Source: Deltaproteobacteria bacterium
GTDB taxonomy: Bacteria; Desulfobacterota; Desulfobacteria; Desulfobacterales; UBA5852
Assembly: GCA_020444045.1 (NCBI GenBank)
Contig: JAHLLS010000008.1
Span: 124,001-188,000, forward strand
Length of the DNA stretch: 64,000 nucleotides
Direction: 5' to 3'
A model generated the notes under the pieces. It saw nothing but the letters and a program-made list of their open reading frames with translations. It searched no databases and was not told the origin of the DNA. Position numbers and translations under genes: made by a program. Positions within the stretch are counted from its first letter, which is position 1, and the number at the start of each line of letters is the position of its first letter. Of this stretch, positions 16,676 through 25,213 are shown one piece after another.

Positions 16676-17677
16676 TCACGGCTGTTCGATCAGATAAGCC
16701 AAGTCCGCCGCCATTTCCGGATGGGTACGTTTGAGGGCGTCATATTGTTCACGGGCCTGGTCGTGACGCCCCAGCCGGTGCAAAACAATCACCATGTTAA
16801 AACGGGGGTCCGGCATGGTCGGTGCGGCGTCAACCGCGTTTTCCCAGGCGGCAAGGGCTTCATCATAGCGGTCAAGGCCATCATAGCTGTTTCCCAGGTT
16901 ATACCAGGCATCCGCATCAGCGGGATCGATCCTTAAAACCGCCTGGAAAGCCGCAAGGGCCTCGGTGTACTTCCCCTGCCCGCCTTGAATGGCACCGATA
17001 TTATAGTAGGCCCTGGCATAGTCGGGGTCAAGCCGGACAGCGGACTGAAAGGCCTCCAGCGCCGCGTCAACCTGCCCCATGCCAAGATAGGACAACCCCA
17101 GGTTGAAATAGGATTTTTCGTCTTCGCCATTCAGCTCCAGTTCAAGGCGGTAGGCCCGCACCGCCGCGGCATGCTGTTCCGCCAGCGCCAGACGGTTGCC
17201 GATCGCAAACCAGTCGTCTTCATCCGGGTTACCACGGCCGTCATCCACCCCATCTTCCTCGGGAACCATCACCGCGATCAGGTCCGGGTACCCGCCGATG
17301 CGCGCCAGATGCAGCGGGGTCTGGCCCTGGTGATCGGCTATGGTGACATCCGCGCCATGATCCACCAGGAATGCCGTCATGGCGGCAAAGCCCCGGAAAA
17401 CCGCCAGATGCAGGGGGGTGCGCCCATCCTTGTCCCGAACGTCCACCGCCAGGCCCGCCTGAATCAGGATGCGGGCAGCCTCAACCGCGTTGCGGTTGGC
17501 GGCGACATGCAGCAGGGTCTCGCCCTTAAACCCCGTTTTCATGGGGTTGGCCCCGTCGTCGATCATCTGCTGAAGGAGCGCCGCGTCATCACTCCGCACC
17601 GCGTCCTGAATGTAGGGCCCGCAGCCCGTGACCACAAGCAGCATCGTCAAAAGGACCGCTCCCGCTGTCAAACGCAT
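16676..17677 (-). CDS. Ankyrin-repeat and TPR lipoprotein
   Basis: The signal peptide ends in lipobox VVTGC at about residues 15-19, so this is a predicted membrane-anchored lipoprotein. Three ankyrin units follow (for example GETLLHVAANRN, GRTPLHLAVFRG, GQTPLHLARIGG, residues about 50-145). After an acidic linker come four or five TPR units (residues about 160-330, for example SYFNLGLSYLGMGQVDAALE and AWYNLGNSYDGLDRYDEAL). Both repeat types bind proteins, so it is probably a scaffold at the membrane. The ATG at 17677 is chosen over 17707 because it gives a normal signal peptide. No partner is indicated by the context. Confidence 0.82.
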   Translation of the reverse strand: MRLTAGAVLLTMLLVVTGCGPYIQDAVRSDDAALLQQMIDDGANPMKTGFKGETLLHVAANRNAVEAARILIQAGLAVDVRDKDGRTPLHLAVFRGFAAMTAFLVDHGADVTIADHQGQTPLHLARIGGYPDLIAVMVPEEDGVDDGRGNPDEDDWFAIGNRLALAEQHAAAVRAYRLELELNGEDEKSYFNLGLSYLGMGQVDAALEAFQSAVRLDPDYARAYYNIGAIQGGQGKYTEALAAFQAVLRIDPADADAWYNLGNSYDGLDRYDEALAAWENAVDAAPTMPDPRFNMVIVLHRLGRHDQAREQYDALKRTHPEMAADLAYLIEQP

Positions 17678-18097
17678 CCCTATTTCTTTTTGATCTTCGT
17701 GAAGCATCTATTTACCAGCGTTGGCGGCGAGGCAAAAACCACACATTGCAGCCGGAAAAACCGGCGCGGTCGGTCGATTATAGAAAACGAGCATTTTTAA
17801 GATAAATAGATGCCCGAACCAGAAAGGAAGATTTTTTATTCTGATCAAAATCGCCTAAGGTTTTTCCGGCAAGGCCTAAAGCACTTCAACACAAAACCTT
17901 TGAATAGTTAACCGATAAACACCCCTTCTGGTTTCTGGTCGAGTTTGCTTCCAGAAAAGAGGATTTTCGGTTCTGGCCAAGGCCGCACAAGGGTTTTCCG
18001 GTGAGGCGCACACCGGTACGCCGCAGCCGGAAAAACCCCCTACGACCGGCCGGCCAGGGCCGAAAAGACCTTTTCTGGTCAGGCACAGATTTCCGGT

Positions 18098-18221
18098 CCA
18101 CGAAGCGGGATTTTTTTCCAATATCAAGGAAAGCAAGCGTTTGTGCGGAGACGTAGCGTTCTACGTCGCACAAGCAAACGCGCCGATTGACGCCGAGATT
18201 GGGAAAAAAGATCCTTCGTGG
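18098..18221. repeat. 124-bp fold-back element in a 0.55-kb gene-free stretch
   Basis: Outer arms CCACGAAG...(18098) and ...CTTCGTGG (ending at 18221) extend inward imperfectly through the T/A-rich TTTTTTCC/GGGAAAAAAG. Inside them GACGTAG-CGTT-CTACGTC with flanking TTTGTGCG/CGCACAAG forms a strong central hairpin (about 18138-18183). The remainder of 17678-18097 shows no gene, only repeated phrases such as CCGGAAAAACC and TTTTCTGGTC. It may be a MITE-like element or encode a structured RNA. Confidence 0.6.
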
Positions 18222-18228
18222 GCGGAAA

Positions 18229-19884
18229 TCAGCGGCAGGCAACGCTGTCCTTGATCCGCTTCACATGCCCCCGGCCAAGTCCCTTGACTTCGCACCCCAG
18301 CTCGAAATAGCGGCGAATTTTGGCATCATCGAGCAAATTGAAACAGTCGATGACCGCCACCGGTCGGCCGGTCATCCGGAGAACGGCATCGGGATCCAAC
18401 TGGCGATAGGCCTGATGGCCGACCGCCAGCACGAGGGCATCAACCCCCTCAAGCGCCGTTTCCAGCCGATCCGCGACCGACAAATCCTTGAGGCTTTCCT
18501 GGTTGCGAAAAAAACGGGCCATGGAATGCCCCGGAGCCGGATAGCTGTCTTGTTTCTCGAGTTCCCACCAGCGTTTGACATAGGGGTCGTGCACCACCAC
18601 GTCGGCGCCCATCTCCGCCAGCTTGCGAACAATCAGCTCCGATCCGCTGTAACGGGTGTCGCCCACATCCTGGCGATAGGACGCCCCCAATAGCGCGATG
18701 CGCGAGGCCGCCACAATCTTACCCATGTTGCGCAAGGCGTCGCGCACCAGCTGGGCAGCGTGCAGCGACCGCGTGTCGTTGATGTCGATGGCCAGCGGGG
18801 TGATTTTAAAAATATCGTCCTCGAACCCCATCAGGGTGTTGTAGGACCAGACCCCCAGGCCCCCGTCCTTGGGCAGACAGTACCCACCGATACCGGGTCC
18901 CGGGAAGATGATATTGGAATGGGTGGGCCTGATCTTGATGGCATCCACCACTTTCGTCAGGTCGACGCCATTGCGTTCCGCAAACAGGCTCCATTCATCC
19001 AGAAAGGCCAGCAGCGTGGCCCGGTAGGAATTCTCGACAATCTTGCAGGTTTCGCTTTCGATGGGCCGATCCAGGACGGTCAACGGGAACTTATCCACAT
19101 TCAGGACCTGTGAAAGAAAGCGGACGACCTTTTCACGGGCAACGGCATTGATCCCACTGCAGACCCGCCAGAAGTCTTTGATGGAGGCCACATAATCGCG
19201 CCCCGGCATCACGCGTTCGAAGCTGTGGGCCAGGCAGGGTTCGGCGTCCTTGAGGCCACGGGCCTCGAAGGCCTTTTTAATGATCGGATAGGCCACATAT
19301 TCGGTCGTCCCCGGCGGCACCGTGGTTTCGATCAACACCATGCATTCCGGGGGAATCTTTTCCCCGATGATTTTCAGGCTCTCTTCGAGAGCCTTGATGT
19401 CGGCGTGTCCCTGGCGCACATTCCCGAGGGTTTCCTTGAAATAGTCGCACTGGACATCCACCACGACCACGTCCGCCAGGGTGAGGGCCTCGTAGGTGAA
19501 GGTGGCCACAAGGGTCTGCTTTTCCTTGACGCAGCGTTCGATCAGGGGGGCCACCTCGGGGTCTTCGGCTTCCACCGGCGAGCGCCCCTGGTTGAGATAG
19601 GGGATCTTCCAAAACGACCTCACCGACGGGCGCTGCATGCCGATGACGAAATAGGGTGACGCACCGGATGCCGCATCGACGGCGTCGGCCACCACACCGG
19701 CCATGACGGCCCCCACGAAGCCCACACCCATGACCACCACGATCTGCCGTCCGGCGGCGCGCTGTGCATCGACGGTTTGCTGCAGCTTTTCAAATTCGCG
19801 GGAGTAGTCTTCCGACAGGGGCAGAGTGAACTCTTCTCCATTGGGGGAGGTGGAAATCGACTGTTCAGGTGTACGGTTCGTCAT
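18229..19884 (-). CDS. UDP-glucose/GDP-mannose dehydrogenase family protein
   Basis: An enzyme of 551 residues, about 100 longer than usual because of an N-terminal extension. The Rossmann start VVVMGVGFVGAVMAG lies at about residue 48. The catalytic-cysteine motif is PGPGIGGYCLPKDGG. A C-terminal UDPG_MGDP_dh_C domain contains LLGASYRQDVGDTRYSGS and a conserved YRQ variant of the usual KxxxxDxRxS region. It oxidises a nucleotide sugar to the uronic acid for surface polysaccharide. It is followed on the same strand, after 0.75 kb of repeats, by fcl-gmd-manC, so the cluster makes acidic and fucosylated sugars. The actual sugar nucleotide is not determined. Confidence 0.82.
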   Translation of the reverse strand: MTNRTPEQSISTSPNGEEFTLPLSEDYSREFEKLQQTVDAQRAAGRQIVVVMGVGFVGAVMAGVVADAVDAASGASPYFVIGMQRPSVRSFWKIPYLNQGRSPVEAEDPEVAPLIERCVKEKQTLVATFTYEALTLADVVVVDVQCDYFKETLGNVRQGHADIKALEESLKIIGEKIPPECMVLIETTVPPGTTEYVAYPIIKKAFEARGLKDAEPCLAHSFERVMPGRDYVASIKDFWRVCSGINAVAREKVVRFLSQVLNVDKFPLTVLDRPIESETCKIVENSYRATLLAFLDEWSLFAERNGVDLTKVVDAIKIRPTHSNIIFPGPGIGGYCLPKDGGLGVWSYNTLMGFEDDIFKITPLAIDINDTRSLHAAQLVRDALRNMGKIVAASRIALLGASYRQDVGDTRYSGSELIVRKLAEMGADVVVHDPYVKRWWELEKQDSYPAPGHSMARFFRNQESLKDLSVADRLETALEGVDALVLAVGHQAYRQLDPDAVLRMTGRPVAVIDCFNLLDDAKIRRYFELGCEVKGLGRGHVKRIKDSVACR

Positions 19885-20020
19885 AACAAGTTATCCTTTG
19901 TCGTCGTGGTTGGTGAAAAAAATATCTCTTCCCAAAGCAGCAAGTCTTGGATCGCTTTACTTTTTATTTTCTGGCTTGGCCGGAGAATTCCGTGAATTCG
20001 GCTGTGGTTCCCCCCAACTT

Positions 20021-20053
20021 CCTGGATGCCCGCCTGCGCGGGCATGACGGTGG
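20021..20053. repeat. Dispersed palindromic repeat, family B, copy 1
   Basis: GATGCCCGCCTGCGCGGGCA with flanking CCTG and TGACGGTGG. The palindrome GCCCGC-CTGC-GCGGGC gives a short hairpin. An identical 33-base copy is at 20500-20532, so a pair of copies frames the GIY-YIG gene. Confidence 0.82.
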
Positions 20054-20145
20054 CGGAGGGGCTTCCGCCTGTAGGGGGAATCACGTCGGTGCCATTGCCA
20101 TTTTCAGCCTTTCGCCCAGTCTTGGCCCCGGTATCCAGATTCTCT

Positions 20146-20433
20146 TTACACGATGTCCGCATACAAATCCCGCCAAGCAGAATTTGTGCGTTCAATCAGG
20201 TTCCGTTTCCACTCACGCTTCCAATGCTTCAATATCTTTTCCCTGGCAATAGCGGACGCCATGCGTTCGTGAAGCTCAAACCAAACCAGGAGATGAATCT
20301 TGTATAGGCGGGTGAAACCCTCAGCCAACTCATTTTTATGTTCCCAAATCCGTTTGACCAGGTTCGATGTAACGCCAATATAAAGCGTCCCATTGCGCCT
20401 GCTGGCCATCATGTAAACTGCCGGCTGCTTCAT
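20146..20433 (-). CDS. GIY-YIG superfamily nuclease-like protein
   Basis: The 95-residue protein opens with VYMMASRRNGTLYIGVTSNL, where VYM...LYIG is the GIY-YIG pair and the conserved arginine and glutamate follow (KRIWEHKNEL). It continues FTRLYKIHLLVWFELHERMA and AIAREKILKHWKR, as in the small stand-alone UPF0213/YhbQ-like group. The domain is complete for that group. It is flanked on both sides by family A and B repeats, in which such genes often lie. Function in this setting is unknown; DNA processing is the family expectation. Confidence 0.8.
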   Translation of the reverse strand: MKQPAVYMMASRRNGTLYIGVTSNLVKRIWEHKNELAEGFTRLYKIHLLVWFELHERMASAIAREKILKHWKREWKRNLIERTNSAWRDLYADIV

Positions 20434-20443
20434 GTTTTTTCTT

Positions 20444-20475
20444 CGTCATTCCCGGGCTTGACCCGGGAATCCAGG
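20444..20475. repeat. Dispersed palindromic repeat, family A, copy 3 (inverted)
   Basis: CATTCCCGGGCTTGACCCGG followed by GAATCCAGG is the inverse of the copies at 12488 and 12757. It lies between the GIY-YIG gene and the second family B copy, and a further decayed relative (CATTATTCCCGGGCCTGGTC) is at about 20583. Confidence 0.78.
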
Positions 20476-20499
20476 TGAGGACGGCCACCGGTTCCATTT

Positions 20500-20532
20500 C
20501 CTGGATGCCCGCCTGCGCGGGCATGACGGTGG
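20500..20532. repeat. Dispersed palindromic repeat, family B, copy 2
   Basis: Identical over 33 bases to the copy at 20021 and in the same orientation. The two direct copies and the intervening GIY-YIG gene span about 0.5 kb. Confidence 0.82.
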
Positions 20533-20639
20533 AGCGTTCCTACCTGCATAGGCGGATTGGCAGCATCATTACCCTTTGCGCCATTATTCCCGGGCCTGGT
20601 CCGGTAATCCAGGCGAAGACAGCCGCCTTCCAGGTCCGC

Positions 20640-21761
20640 CTATCCCGATGCCTGGCGATAGTCGCGGTAGGTCGCTTCGATTCCGTCCCGCAGCGATAGG
20701 GCCGGCCGCCATCCCAGCCGGTGCAGGCGTGAGACATCGAGCTGTTTTTTGGGCGTACCATCGGGCCGTGACGTATCCCAGAAAATATCCCCATTAAACC
20801 CCACGATATCCTTCACCAGGCCGGCCAGTTCACGGATGGTGAGATCTTCGCCGGTACCAATGTTCAAGAGATAAGTTTCCGGCCGCAGGCTGGACGGGGT
20901 ATCAGCAATCGGGGTCGCTGATGCGGCCCGGCCGACGTCGGCCAAGGCCGCATCCGGCTGCTGCATGATGAACAGACAGGCGGACGCCAGGTCGTCCACA
21001 TGCAGAAATTCACGATAGGGCTGCCCGGTGCCCCACAAAACGAGCTTCGGAACCTTGGAGGCCGAACCGTGGTTTGGGGCACCTGCCTGCGGAATTCCCA
21101 ATGCCTCCCGGAAATCATCGGAAATTTTGCCATACTGGCGTTCGTCTCCTTCGATGGCCTCCCAGGCCCGGCGTTCCGCCAATTTCGCCAAATGGCATTT
21201 ACGGATCAGGGCCGGCATGGCGTGGGATGTCTCGAGATCGTAGTTGTCGTTGGGACCATAGAGATTGGTGGGCATGACCGAGCGATAGTGCGTCCCATAC
21301 TGGCGGTTATAGGATTCACACATCTTGATGCCGGCGATTTTGGCGATGGCGTAGGGCTCATTGGTCGGTTCCAGGCGTCCTCCCAGCAAGGCTTCCTCCC
21401 GCATCGGCTGCGCGGCCATCTGGGGATAGATGCAGGAGCTGCCCAGAAAAAGAAGCCGCTGGACCCCGGCCAGGTAGGCGCCATGGATCACATTGGTCTG
21501 AATCATCAGGTTCTGGTAGATGAAATCCGCCGGGAATGCGTTATTGGCATGAATGCCGCCTACACGAGCGGCGGCCAGCACGACATAGTCCACCGGGGTT
21601 TCTTTAAAAAAAGCGTGCACCGCACGCTGATCGGTCAGGTCCAGCGCGGCATGGGAGCGGGTGATAATGCGGGTAAAACCCGCTTTCTGCAGGCAGCGCT
21701 GCATGGCGGATCCCACCATGCCGCCATGGCCGGCAATGTAAATGCGCATATCCTTATTCAT
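20640..21761 (-). CDS. fcl: GDP-L-fucose synthase
   Basis: Short-chain dehydrogenase of 373 residues. The NADP loop is YIAGHGGMVGSAM, the catalytic region is LGSSCIYPQMA, and YAIAKIAGIKMCESYN contains the YxxxK pair, with NLYGPNDNYD following. It converts GDP-4-keto-6-deoxymannose to GDP-L-fucose, the step after the adjoining gmd product. About 40 residues between SASKVPKL and the C-terminal motif are longer than in Escherichia coli WcaG, probably a loop insertion. It lies 26 bases downstream of gmd on the same strand, so they are one operon. Confidence 0.95.
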   Translation of the reverse strand: MNKDMRIYIAGHGGMVGSAMQRCLQKAGFTRIITRSHAALDLTDQRAVHAFFKETPVDYVVLAAARVGGIHANNAFPADFIYQNLMIQTNVIHGAYLAGVQRLLFLGSSCIYPQMAAQPMREEALLGGRLEPTNEPYAIAKIAGIKMCESYNRQYGTHYRSVMPTNLYGPNDNYDLETSHAMPALIRKCHLAKLAERRAWEAIEGDERQYGKISDDFREALGIPQAGAPNHGSASKVPKLVLWGTGQPYREFLHVDDLASACLFIMQQPDAALADVGRAASATPIADTPSSLRPETYLLNIGTGEDLTIRELAGLVKDIVGFNGDIFWDTSRPDGTPKKQLDVSRLHRLGWRPALSLRDGIEATYRDYRQASG

Positions 21762-21787
21762 CGACCGCAGCCCCCTGTCGCTCGAGG

Positions 21788-22915
21788 TTATTCAACATGC
21801 CTTGCCACCGGAAATCCGGCGATATCGCACAGGCGGTCCCGGTCGGCCTCTTTCAAGTCTTCCTGGACCATGGTGCGGACAAGCTCGTCAAAAGATACCG
21901 TGGGCGTCCATCCCAAGACCTCGCGCGCTTTGGTGGGATCGCCAAGGAGATAATCCACCTCGGTGGGGCGAAAATAGCCGGGGTCGATGCGGACGACCGT
22001 GTCGCCGGGCCGGAGGGCGGTTTTGCTGTCGGCTTCGATGGTGTCGACGATGCCTTTTTCCGCCACGCCCTCGCCTTCCCAGCGGAGACGGGCGCCGATT
22101 TCAGCAAAGGCCGCCACCACGAGCTCCCTTACCGAATGGGCTTCGCCGGTGGCAATGACAAAATCATCAGGCACCTCCTGCTGGAGCATGCGCCACATGG
22201 CCTCGACATAGTCCCGGGCATGCCCCCAGTCCCGCCGGGATTCAAGATTCCCCAGGTAGAGGCAGCTCTGCAGCCCCAAGTGCATACGTGCCACGGCCCG
22301 CGTTACCTTGCGCGTGACAAAGGTCTCCCCGCGAATCGGTGATTCGTGGTTGAACAGAATCCCGTTGCAGGCAAACATGTTGTAGGCCTCGCGGTAGTTG
22401 ACGGTAATCCAGTAAGCATAGACTTTGGCGGCGCCGTAGGGGCTGCGGGGGTAGAACGGCGTCGTCTCGGTCTGGGGTGTTTCCCGCACCTTGCCGTACA
22501 TCTCGCTGGTGGAGGCCTGGTAGAAGCGCACCGACTGCTCCAGCCCCAGGATGCGAATTGCTTCCAGGATGCGCAAGGTCCCCAGGGCATCGGAATTGGC
22601 GGTGTACTCCGGGGTCTCAAAAGAGACCTTGACGTGGCTTTGGGCCGCCAGATTGTAGATCTCGTCCGGCCGGGTTTCCTGGATGATGCGAATGAGATTG
22701 GTGGCGTCGGTCAAATCCCCGTAATGCATCGAAAACCGGACATCCGCTTCGTGGGGGTCTTTATAAAGATGGTCGACGCGCCCGGTATTGAAGCTGGAGG
22801 ACCGACGTTTGATGCCATGCACCTCATAGCCCTTGGACAAGAGCAATTCCGCCAGATAGGCGCCGTCCTGGCCGGTAATGCCGGTGATCAATGCTTTCTT
22901 CATCGGTTTAGCCAA
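21788..22915 (-). CDS. gmd: GDP-mannose 4,6-dehydratase
   Basis: The N-terminus [20 protein letters not shown] is the Gmd signature (GxxGxxG with GQDG). [19 protein letters not shown] follows, and the catalytic motif is STSEMYGKV with YxxxK in [12 protein letters not shown]. Its 375 residues are the normal length. It makes GDP-4-keto-6-deoxy-D-mannose from GDP-mannose, supplied by the ManC-type enzyme encoded just upstream, and hands it to the fucose synthase encoded downstream. Confidence 0.97.
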   Translation of the reverse strand: MAKPMKKALITGITGQDGAYLAELLLSKGYEVHGIKRRSSSFNTGRVDHLYKDPHEADVRFSMHYGDLTDATNLIRIIQETRPDEIYNLAAQSHVKVSFETPEYTANSDALGTLRILEAIRILGLEQSVRFYQASTSEMYGKVRETPQTETTPFYPRSPYGAAKVYAYWITVNYREAYNMFACNGILFNHESPIRGETFVTRKVTRAVARMHLGLQSCLYLGNLESRRDWGHARDYVEAMWRMLQQEVPDDFVIATGEAHSVRELVVAAFAEIGARLRWEGEGVAEKGIVDTIEADSKTALRPGDTVVRIDPGYFRPTEVDYLLGDPTKAREVLGWTPTVSFDELVRTMVQEDLKEADRDRLCDIAGFPVARHVE

Positions 22916-22978
22916 CTCCTTTTAAAAAAATCATGGTCTGTTCCCAGCGTCATCATCCACCGCTGATCCGAAAGCACA

Positions 22979-24400
22979 TTAGCGCCCATAATCGTCTTCG
23001 AAACGGGTGATATCGTCTTCTTCGAGATAGCTGCCGGTGCGAACCTCGATAATCTCCAACGGAATCTTTCCGGGATTGGTCAGGCGGTGCGGCACGCCAA
23101 TGGGAATGTAGGTGGAGGCGTCTTCCCGCAGGATGAATTCTTCTTCCCCCCGCTGGACCAGCGCGGTGCCCTTCGCCACGATCCAGTGCTCGGCCCGATT
23201 GTTGTGCTGCTGGCGGCTGATGCGCGCTTCCGGCCTCACGATCAGGCGTTTGACTTGAAAGCGCTCAGAGGAAACAATGCTGTCGACCGTGCCCCAGGGC
23301 CGATAAACCTTGCGGTGCCGCTCGGTTTCCGGCCGCTGCTGCTGTTTCAAGCGGGTCACCAGGTGCTTGACATCCTGGGCCCGGGCACGCGGGCAGACAA
23401 AAACCGCATCCGCCGTCTCAACGATGATGTGCTGGTCCACGCCGACAGCGGCCACCAGGCGATGCCCGGCATGCACTACCGAGCGGGTGACGTCATGCAG
23501 CAGGGCGTCACCCCGCACGACATTGTCATCCGCATCTTTTGAACCGGCCTCCCACAGGGCCTCCCAGGATCCCAGGTCGCTCCATCCGGCATCCAGGGGC
23601 AGCATGGCGCCCAGGGCGGTCTTCTCCATCACGGCATAGTCGATGGAATCAGCCGGGCAAGCCTCAAAGGCCGCCCGATCCAGGCGGAAGAAATCCAGGT
23701 CCGCCCGGCCGGCCGACAGCGCTTTTTCACAGGCGGACACCATCTCCGGCACCATACGTTTCATTTCGTCCAACAGAACCGATGCGCGGAAAAGAAACAT
23801 CCCGCTGTTCCAGAGGTACTCCCCGGAGGCCAGATACCCTTCGGCCGTGGTGCGATCCGGTTTCTCCACAAAGGCCTCGATCGCGCAGGCCCGTCCTTCC
23901 GATGAAAGCGATGCCAGTGGCGCGCCCTGTTTGATATAACCATAACCCGTCTCGGGGGCGGTCGGTACGATGCCGAAGGTCACCAGACGGCCGGCCTCGG
24001 CCAGCGCCTGTCCCGCCGCAACTGCCCGTCGAAAGCGGTCCGGCCGGCCGATATGGTGGTCGGCCGGCAGAACCAGCAGGATCGGATCCTGGTCCTGACG
24101 GGAGGCTTGCAGGGCCGCCACCGCAATGGCCGGGGCCGTATTTTTACCCACGGGCTCCAGGACGATGGCGCCGGGCTGAATCCCCTTTTCACGCAATTGT
24201 TCGGCGATCATAAAACGATGGCTCTCATTGCAAATCACGATCGGAGGCGCCAGGTCGTCCAGGCCCTCGAGGCGCTCCAGGGTTTCCTGGATCATGGTCG
24301 CCTCTCCCGTGATCGGCAAAACCTGCTTGGGGTGCAGTTGCCGCGAGAGCGGCCATAAACGGGTTCCCGCACCGCCGGCTAAAATAACAGGCACAATCAT
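22979..24400 (-). CDS. manC: Mannose-1-phosphate guanylyltransferase / mannose-6-phosphate isomerase
   Basis: A bifunctional type II enzyme of 473 residues. The N-terminal nucleotidyltransferase has PVILAGGAGTRLWPLSRQ and FVEKPD. The C-terminal cupin isomerase domain (about 350-470) has RPWGTVDSI, QLHHNRAEHW-like metal-binding histidines (QQHNNRAEHWIV) and a YIPIGVPHRL end. It supplies GDP-mannose to Gmd and Fcl. First gene of the leftward GDP-fucose operon, with a 0.8-kb regulatory space upstream. Confidence 0.95.
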   Translation of the reverse strand: MIVPVILAGGAGTRLWPLSRQLHPKQVLPITGEATMIQETLERLEGLDDLAPPIVICNESHRFMIAEQLREKGIQPGAIVLEPVGKNTAPAIAVAALQASRQDQDPILLVLPADHHIGRPDRFRRAVAAGQALAEAGRLVTFGIVPTAPETGYGYIKQGAPLASLSSEGRACAIEAFVEKPDRTTAEGYLASGEYLWNSGMFLFRASVLLDEMKRMVPEMVSACEKALSAGRADLDFFRLDRAAFEACPADSIDYAVMEKTALGAMLPLDAGWSDLGSWEALWEAGSKDADDNVVRGDALLHDVTRSVVHAGHRLVAAVGVDQHIIVETADAVFVCPRARAQDVKHLVTRLKQQQRPETERHRKVYRPWGTVDSIVSSERFQVKRLIVRPEARISRQQHNNRAEHWIVAKGTALVQRGEEEFILREDASTYIPIGVPHRLTNPGKIPLEIIEVRTGSYLEEDDITRFEDDYGR

Positions 24401-25213
24401 TGATCAACCTCCACACCAATACGGGCGATATAGATACACGAAACCATAATCGAATCAAATTGGGTAGTTTAAAAATATTTGTCTGAAAAGGCAACCGGCT
24501 TTCACTGCCAAATGGCTCTCATGCGATCGATTGGTCTAACAAACACCGTTACATCAGGGGATAAACGCACCAAGCCGTCTGGCTCGAACGTGAGAGAAAG
24601 ATCGTGAAGGGGGGGGCACGCACCGAATCGCCGATGATAACGGCGGGATGCGCGGCCCCCTTTTAGAAATGGTTGGCGAATATCACAAGAGACCTCTTAC
24701 ACTCGACTCAACAAATTTAACATCGTGAATGTTCCCATTAAACAATGCGACAAAATAAGCCAATTTTTCAACTTTTATACGCATGACGCGCACGAGAATC
24801 TACCCCGCCTTTTCCCAGATTCTGAAGACACGCCTGTCGTTTTCCATCAGTGCAAACCGACCTGTTTTCCCGGGCCATACGGAGACCGGCAAGGACGATC
24901 GTCACCTGGAACAGTGGACCACCGAGGTAGTTCAAAATCAATGAATCCTGTCGAAAAATCATAAAGCAAAATATACGCCATACGCGCAACCAAGCAACCA
25001 TCCCATCGTATTCCACCCCTCCCACCGAACCGGATTATAGATGTCGACTTTCAATCGAAAGCCTGCTAATAGGGCTTTTTTGACGTGGGACCTGGCAACT
25101 GGCCTTCCCCAGAAAGCGTAATCCTCTTTGCCTGGAATAACGCTGGCGATTCGCCTGGCCTCAGGAATGAACTACTGAAATAGACTGCAATAACAATCAG
25201 TTAAACTTACACG
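24401..25213. other. Divergent regulatory region between manC and the MBOAT gene
   Basis: Eight hundred bases without a credible gene. A G8...C5T4 hairpin lies at 24609-24664, and a small terminator-like hairpin, AAGCC-TGCTAATAG-GGCTT followed by TTTT, at about 25060-25082. The plus-strand frame at 24725-24964 has no ribosome site or domain and was not called. The promoters of both operons must be here; I could not assign their boxes. Confidence 0.5.

Noticed and set aside
20336..20524. 62-codon frame overlapping the GIY-YIG gene
   Set aside because: It consists of translated family A and B repeats.
24725..25025. Frames in the manC-MBOAT spacer
   Set aside because: No ribosome site, no domain, and opposite frames of similar length.
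25040..25213. A riboswitch before the MBOAT gene
   Set aside because: Only a small terminator-like hairpin is seen; no conserved riboswitch core could be recognised.
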